Shown one piece after another: positions 13,107-17,383 of a DNA stretch of 17,383 nucleotides (its first letter is position 1; the number at the start of each line of letters is the position of its first letter). Source of the DNA: DATMBL01 sp050735975 (GTDB lineage: Bacteria; Desulfobacterota; Binatia; UBA9968); NCBI GenBank assembly GCA_050735975.1, contig JBOHVS010000166.1, positions 1 through 17,383 of the forward strand. The letters run 5' to 3'. The notes under the pieces are model-generated. The model searched no databases. It was not told the origin of the DNA and saw nothing but the letters and a program-made list of their open reading frames with translations. A program made the position numbers and the translations under genes.

Positions 13107-14188
13107 TATGGGCTCACTACTGAGCAGGCGTCCGGATCGACGACCACGTGGACCGTTTCCCTTTCTTTCGGGAGGAATTTCGGGTGGACGTTCACTTTCA
13201 ACCGCTCGCCGTTGTTGGCCTCGACAATGCATTCGACGATTTTGCCCAGGAAAGTGATTTGCGCGATCTGGCCGCTCAGGGAAACGCGGGCGCGGGGACT
13301 CTCCCGCGAGACCTCCACGTCCTCCGGTCGGAAGAAAACATAGGCCTCTTCTCCGGGCGGCTTCGCGTCTCCGGAGCACGGAAAGATTCCCAGCGGAGTG
13401 TCCACTATCAGATGATCGCCTTCCTTGCCTTTGATCCTTCCTCGAAGGAAATTTGCTTCGCCGAAAAACTCTGCCGTGAGTTTTTTCTGCGGCCTGCGGT
13501 AGATTTCCGCCGGGGAGCCTCCCTCAACGATCTCACCGTCCACCATGAACAGGATCTCATCCGACACCGCCATGGCCTCTTCCTGGTCATGGGTAACGTA
13601 GATCGCCGTAATGCCGCTCCTCTTCTGCAATTCCCTGATCTCCAGCCGCATGTGTTGGCGCAATTTCGCGTCGAGATTGGAAAGCGGTTCGTCCAACAAA
13701 AGAACGCTCGGATTGGCGACCAGCGCCCGGGCCACCGCTACCCTTTGCTGCTGCCCTCCGCTCAGCTGCGGCGCGGGACGGTCGGCGAGATCCGCCATCC
13801 CCACGAGAGAGAGCACCCGGCGAACCTCCTGTGCGATCTGGTTTTTACCGAGTCGATGCCCCCCTAGCGGGTAGGCCACGTTATCGAAAACGGTCATGTG
13901 GGGCCAAATCGCGTAGGATTGAAAAACCATTCCTACCGGTCGCCTCTCAGGAGGCTCGAACCTCTTTGCCTCACTCGAAAATACCAACCGCTCGCCGATT
14001 CTGATCGTCCCCGAATCGGGTTGCTCCAGTCCTGCAACGCACCGGAGGGTCGTGCTTTTGCCGCACCCGCTTGGACCCAGCAAAGTAAGCAGACTCCCCT
14101 CTGCAACGTTAAACGAAATCCCACGCAAAGCTTTCACTGCCTCTTTTTCTGTCCGGAACTGCTTCCGAAGATTATTTACTTCAACCAT
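13106..14188 (-). CDS. ABC importer ATPase, Fe3+/spermidine/opine (FbpC/PotA-like) type
   Basis: A 360-residue ATPase that powers the adjacent importer from the cytoplasmic face. Numbered from the GTG at 14194, it shows Walker A GPSGCGKST (40-48), the Q-loop glutamine in VFQSYAIWPHMT (Q92), signature LSGGQ (144-148), Walker B VLLLDE (164-169) and the switch histidine in YVTHDQEEA (H202). The C-terminal 120 or so residues form a TOBE-type regulatory domain (FLRGRIKGKEG..., FFRPEDVEVS), as in FbpC and PotA. GTG at 14194 and ATG at 14188 are both possible; neither has a good ribosome site and I chose the ATG. It lies within 15 bases of the permease stop and should be co-translated with it. The ligand cannot be read from the ATPase. 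Confidence 0.93.
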   Translation of the reverse strand: MVEVNNLRKQFRTEKEAVKALRGISFNVAEGSLLTLLGPSGCGKSTTLRCVAGLEQPDSGTIRIGERLVFSSEAKRFEPPERRPVGMVFQSYAIWPHMTVFDNVAYPLGGHRLGKNQIAQEVRRVLSLVGMADLADRPAPQLSGGQQQRVAVARALVANPSVLLLDEPLSNLDAKLRQHMRLEIRELQKRSGITAIYVTHDQEEAMAVSDEILFMVDGEIVEGGSPAEIYRRPQKKLTAEFFGEANFLRGRIKGKEGDHLIVDTPLGIFPCSGDAKPPGEEAYVFFRPEDVEVSRESPRARVSLSGQIAQITFLGKIVECIVEANNGERLKVNVHPKFLPKERETVHVVVDPDACSVVSP

Positions 14189-14203
14189 GGCCACAAATAG
14201 TAA

Positions 14204-15958
14204 TTAGAAAGCTCGCATGCGCGTCATCGCCGTGCGGCCGACCCAACTGATCAGTATCAGGAGAAGCATGAGGATAACTCCGAGCGCCGAAGCAATCGAC
14301 TCTCGACCCTGCTCCCACAACCCCCAGACCCTAGTCGAGATAACCACGCTCGACGGGCTATAAAGCATAAGAGCTGCCGTAAGCTCCCTGCCAGAATGGA
14401 CCGCCACCCATATCCAGCCATTGACGAATGCGGGCGCGGCGAGCGGCAAAAGGACGCGCCAGAATGTTCTAAAAAAGCTTGCCCCGGCAACTCGCGACGC
14501 CTCCTCCAGTTCCGGATGAATCTGAAAAAAACCAGCGATCATCACTCTCGACCCATACGCTAGAAAACTAATCGTGAGAGCTATTGCGATGATCATAATC
14601 GTCCCATAAAAAGGATTACGGAACGAAAGGTACAAGAGCATCACGGCGAGCGCAATCACGATCGTCGGTAATGCGTGTGGAAGGAAAGCAAACAGATCTA
14701 AGGCGCGTGTTAGCCGAGAGCGGCCGCGAACTACAAACCAGCCGACAAATAAGGCGATAACCATCGTTGCCGTGCCTGTGATCAACGCCAGCAAAACTGT
14801 GTTCATAAAAGCGAGGACCACGGCTGGATCTCTCATCAGTTCCCCATAGGAGTCAAAGGTTATCGTCCTTAGCCCTTCCCAGGAAGGAGGAAGATAAAAC
14901 TTATGCAAACTTGTCCAGAACAGGATGAAGAATGGAAGCCCAAGCGTCACAGCGAAGTAAACAATAAACAGCAGCCCGGCTCCGTATTTTTTGCTGCTCA
15001 AAGGGATGCGGTGGGGCCGGAATCCCTTGCCGGTAATCGTGACATAGGTTTTGCGAGTTAAACGGTAATACAGCCAGATTGCAAAAATGGAAACAGCTAC
15101 TACAATCAGAGAAAAAGTGCTTGCCAACCCATAATCGGGAAGGCCTCCGATTGGCGGATGCACAGACCAATAGATCCGCGTGCTAAAAACATGGACGCCG
15201 GCATTCATTCCCAGGACACCGGGGACTTCGAACACCTCTATTGCTCTGATGAAGAAATAAAGCAACGCCCCTAAGATGGCAGGCCACATTAATGGCAAAG
15301 TAATCCTCGAAACAGTTGCTATACCCGACTTTCCCGCCACCCGGCTGGCTTCCTCAAGAGACGGGTCCATATTCCTGAAGGCGGCCGAAATCATAAGAAA
15401 CATCGTCGGTACCATCCGGAACCCTTCCACGAAGATCATCCCCCATAGCGTATAGATGTTTAGCGGGCCCTGCGTCGCATCTACTCCCGGAATCCACCGC
15501 AACATCAAATTGATCAAACCGATTCTCGGATCTAAAAGAAATATCCAAGCAATGGCGGCCATCATTCCTGGAATGATCATTGGCGCTATGACCAAGGCAA
15601 ACATCAAATTCCTAAGAGGTATATCGCTCCGCTCCACGAGCCAGCTAAACAGAACAGCGAAGCTCGCCCCCAAGATGAGGGAGCCGGCGGCAAATATTCC
15701 AGTGTTTACCATCAATGTCCAAGTTCTTGGATTGAGAAAGACCTCGGCATAGTTTTCCAGGGTGAGCGGCCCGGGCTCGAAAGGCAGATATCCATGTTCT
15801 CTGAATGTAGCGACAAATGCGACCACCAGCGGAACCAACACAAGGTAAAGCACCACCGCAGTCGTTAGTACCAGAACTGCTACGCTCCAGTTGATGCTCT
15901 TTAATATCTCTCGGCAGTCGGTTCGGCTAAACGTCAGGACGGCTTCGCGAGCTCCCAC
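14204..15958 (-). CDS. ABC importer permease with two fused membrane domains (FbpB-like)
   Basis: A 584-residue inner-membrane permease of about twelve membrane segments, formed of two homologous halves as in FbpB/SfuB iron permeases. Each half carries an EAA loop for contact with the ATPase, and both share the identical core LEEASRVAG (201-209 and 484-492), followed by SGIATVSRITLPL and SFFRTFWRVLLPL respectively. It therefore needs only one permease chain per transporter. The start is a GTG at 15958 behind AAGGA with eight bases of spacing; there is no earlier ATG that fits. It is followed closely by the ATPase and preceded, after a 201-base gap, by the binding protein, giving a complete three-gene importer. 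The Fe3+-type family also includes importers for organic phosphonates and other anions, so iron is not certain. Confidence 0.93.
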   Translation of the reverse strand: MGAREAVLTFSRTDCREILKSINWSVAVLVLTTAVVLYLVLVPLVVAFVATFREHGYLPFEPGPLTLENYAEVFLNPRTWTLMVNTGIFAAGSLILGASFAVLFSWLVERSDIPLRNLMFALVIAPMIIPGMMAAIAWIFLLDPRIGLINLMLRWIPGVDATQGPLNIYTLWGMIFVEGFRMVPTMFLMISAAFRNMDPSLEEASRVAGKSGIATVSRITLPLMWPAILGALLYFFIRAIEVFEVPGVLGMNAGVHVFSTRIYWSVHPPIGGLPDYGLASTFSLIVVAVSIFAIWLYYRLTRKTYVTITGKGFRPHRIPLSSKKYGAGLLFIVYFAVTLGLPFFILFWTSLHKFYLPPSWEGLRTITFDSYGELMRDPAVVLAFMNTVLLALITGTATMVIALFVGWFVVRGRSRLTRALDLFAFLPHALPTIVIALAVMLLYLSFRNPFYGTIMIIAIALTISFLAYGSRVMIAGFFQIHPELEEASRVAGASFFRTFWRVLLPLAAPAFVNGWIWVAVHSGRELTAALMLYSPSSVVISTRVWGLWEQGRESIASALGVILMLLLILISWVGRTAMTRMRAF

Positions 15959-16049
15959 AACTCGGATCCTTTCTTCTACTCACAATTCATCTCGAGAAAT
16001 CCCTTGCCTTATCAAACAAATCACAGAGAATACGCTCCTGGGCCAGCTG

Positions 16050-16062
16050 CTAGCTAAGCTAG
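16050..16062. repeat. Perfect 6-1-6 dyad in the binding-protein/permease gap
   Basis: The sequence CTAGCTAAGCTAG is a perfect inverted repeat with one central base. The loop is too short for a hairpin, so if it means anything it would be a protein-binding operator. It lies just downstream of a decayed coding stretch and about 90 bases before the permease start. Chance is possible. Confidence 0.3.
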
Positions 16063-16074
16063 TTGTCTTCCATA

Positions 16075-16160
16075 CTATTTAAAGACCCCTAAAGTTTTAA
16101 CTTCATTCAACGCGGCGATCTGTGGCAAAGTCTTATCGGCGGTCCAGTGATGTGTGAGCT
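16075..16160 (-). pseudogene. C-terminal remnant of a solute-binding protein
   Basis: Just after the binding-protein stop, another frame on the same strand reads HHWTADKTLPQIAALNEVK then TLGVFK and a TAG at 16075-16077. The intact protein next door ends ...NHKEAARLNKIAVKVIGVLR, and 'ALNEVKTLGVFK' against 'RLNKIAVKVIGVLR' suggests the tail of a related binding protein. It overlaps the intact gene's stop slightly in another frame and has no start. Only about 25 residues survive, so the family call is tentative. The reading without internal stops and its position behind a paralogue make chance less likely. Confidence 0.45.
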
Positions 16161-17194
16161 TACCTGAGCACGCCAATGACTTTTACAGCGATCTTGTTCA
16201 GGCGAGCCGCCTCTTTGTGATTCTCAAGGCTCTCCGGTATTATTTCTACTTTGTGCTTTTGGATTGTCTTTGCAGCGCCGTAGGGACTACCCGGGACGGG
16301 AGTTCCCCGGAACATTTTGGCATTCATTAGCCGCTGCGCTTTATCCGCTGACAGCCAGCCTGCGAACAGCTTTGCCGCATTCGGATGTTTGGCACCTTTC
16401 GCGGCAAATACAACGTTGTCCGTGGATCCTATAGGACTGACCTTTTCTGCCCAAGCTATAGGCGCGCCTTCACTCTGCTTCTGAAGGACCTGATGCACGT
16501 ATGTCCCAACCGCCAAAGGCGCCACTCCGGCGATCAGCTGCTGGTTTACCCGAGCCCCACCTTTCACATAGACGGGGTCCTGCTGCTTCAACCGTTTGAG
16601 GTAACTTACCATCTTCTCTTCCCCCCATTTGAGTCCGAGGTAAGCAAATGCATTTACTCGTGGCTCCAGAATGATCCTCCCCTTCCACTTTGGATTTAAG
16701 AGATCATCCCATGAGGTGGGTACCTCTTCCGGCTTGATGAGCTTAGGATTATACGCAAGCAGATAAAGGAGGCTATACTGTGAAAGCAATCTCCCGTCCT
16801 TGGAGACGTGCTCGGGATTGAGGTCCTTGAATACTTTAGTCCAGTCGTCATAACCCTGGATCAACCCCCGAGAGAGAAGCGGAATCAGACCTACCAATCT
16901 TCCTGTGCCTACGTCTAAACTTACCATACCCTGCCGCGCTTCAGCGATTACCCGCGGAGCATAATCGTCTGGCCGTATCTCGAATTGATTTATCTTGATC
17001 CCCGGAAACTCCTTACTGAACTCCTCAGCGAACAAACGTATTTCCCAGGGATCCAGAGGAGACCATATAGTCACCTCGCCCTCAGCTTTGGCAGCTTTGT
17101 AGAGAGCTTGTAAGGAATCTTGCCCGTACGCTGGTCTCCAGATCGTTATGATGGCAACAGAAAAAACAATGAACCCCAGGTATATCCGTTTCAT
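16160..17194 (-). CDS. Fe3+-type ABC extracellular solute-binding protein of the complete importer
   Basis: A 344-residue secreted receptor. MKRIYLGFIVFSVAIITIWR followed by PAYG-QD is a Sec signal peptide. The mature protein begins SLQALYKAAKAEGEVTIWSP, the usual opening of family 1 / AfuA-like binding proteins, and later has 'AYNPKLIKPEEVPTSWDDLL', 'NPKWKGRIILEP' and 'AAKGAKHPNAAKLFAGWLSA'. These landmarks are shared with the orphan at 4581-5606. The ATG at 17194 is preceded by AAGGAGG with seven bases of spacing. It is the first gene of the importer (receptor, permease, ATPase). The 141 bases between it and the UbiD stop contain no gene or obvious promoter, so it may belong to the same transcript as that UbiD gene. 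Confidence 0.93.
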   Translation of the reverse strand: MKRIYLGFIVFSVAIITIWRPAYGQDSLQALYKAAKAEGEVTIWSPLDPWEIRLFAEEFSKEFPGIKINQFEIRPDDYAPRVIAEARQGMVSLDVGTGRLVGLIPLLSRGLIQGYDDWTKVFKDLNPEHVSKDGRLLSQYSLLYLLAYNPKLIKPEEVPTSWDDLLNPKWKGRIILEPRVNAFAYLGLKWGEEKMVSYLKRLKQQDPVYVKGGARVNQQLIAGVAPLAVGTYVHQVLQKQSEGAPIAWAEKVSPIGSTDNVVFAAKGAKHPNAAKLFAGWLSADKAQRLMNAKMFRGTPVPGSPYGAAKTIQKHKVEIIPESLENHKEAARLNKIAVKVIGVLR

Positions 17195-17201
17195 AGGTAA
17201 G

Positions 17202-17207
17202 CCTCCT
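17202..17207 (-). promoter_or_regulatory. Shine-Dalgarno AGGAGG for the importer binding protein
   Basis: Minus-strand AGGAGG lies seven bases before ATG 17194 and fixes the start of the signal peptide. Confidence 0.8.
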
Positions 17208-17335
17208 TGCTTCCTTTGTTTGCTGTTTTGATCTGAACGAGCCCAACCTTTTCAACAACGAAAATAAAGCAAGCTTCCGACTGCCGACCGAGCGGAGCAT
17301 TACTCTCAATCCTTAGGTTTCAACCGGCTCCTGCA

Positions 17336-17383
17336 TCACCCAAAAATATCTGCGCGCCACTTCTCGCGAATTCTCGCCTTGAG
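17336..17383 (-). CDS. 3' end of a second UbiD-family decarboxylase (partial, runs off right edge)
   Basis: The last 48 bases, read on the minus strand, are LKARIREKWRADIFG followed by TGA (17336-17338). The complete UbiD protein in this window ends LKAEIRAKWKEEIYG and stop, so 9 of the last 15 residues are identical and the stop falls at the same place. This is strong local evidence that the gene entering from the right is a UbiD paralogue. Whether it is intact or another C-terminal stump cannot be told, as everything upstream lies outside the window. Confidence 0.7.
   Translation of the reverse strand, partial: LKARIREKWRADIFG

Noticed and set aside
16050..16062. The CTAGCTAAGCTAG dyad as a transcription terminator
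   Set aside because: A one-base loop cannot form a stable hairpin and no T-tract follows on either strand; at most it is an operator-like site.
17195..17335. A sigma-70 promoter before the importer receptor (TTGAAA with a TAATGC-like -10)
   Set aside because: The spacing is 15 bases and the -10 match is poor; I could not support it above chance.

Overview
The window is a bacterial, moderately GC-rich catabolic region in which every intact gene I can support lies on the minus strand, so transcription runs from high to low coordinates. The mix suggests an uncultured, metabolically versatile soil or groundwater bacterium: many solute-binding proteins, xanthine-dehydrogenase-type molybdenum hydroxylase subunits, UbiD decarboxylases, and luciferase-like and amidohydrolase fragments. 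Candidates are Binatota, Rokubacteria-like or deltaproteobacterial lineages. No rRNA or marker gene is present, so this placement is a guess.

Layout in transcription order. The right edge holds the last 15 codons of a UbiD-type decarboxylase (17336-17383). Next comes a complete Fe3+-type ABC importer: binding protein (16160-17194), a fused double-domain permease (14204-15958) and an ATPase (13106-14188). A VOC-fold protein (12383-12805) follows, then a molybdenum hydroxylase large subunit (10105-12357), an NMT1/TauA-type binding protein (9087-10091), a short-chain dehydrogenase (8289-9041), a second large subunit (5783-8107), an orphan Fe3+-type binding protein (4581-5606), the FAD (3668-4534) and 2Fe-2S (3198-3671) subunits, a UbiD decarboxylase (1659-3146) and a 4,5-dihydroxyphthalate-decarboxylase-like protein (317-1273).

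How they may work together (inference). The importer and orphan binding proteins would capture a substrate. The Mo hydroxylase would hydroxylate it, probably on an aromatic or N-heteroaromatic ring. The SDR and VOC proteins would do redox or ring chemistry, and the UbiD and dihydroxyphthalate-decarboxylase-like proteins would remove carboxyl groups. The substrate cannot be read from the sequence. One FAD/FeS pair apparently serves two divergent large subunits.

The most unusual feature is a set of gene remnants in the gaps, all on the same strand and mostly 5'-truncated C-terminal pieces: a frameshifted NMT1 binding protein (about 1288-1645), a Mo large-subunit C-terminus (5633-5782), a binding-protein-like C-terminus (16075-16160), and amidohydrolase-like and luciferase-like pieces at the left edge (1-280). 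Several lie directly downstream of intact genes. This looks like a locus repeatedly remodelled by same-orientation cassette exchange between paralogues. I see no tRNA, rRNA, CRISPR array, insertion sequence or convincing terminator.
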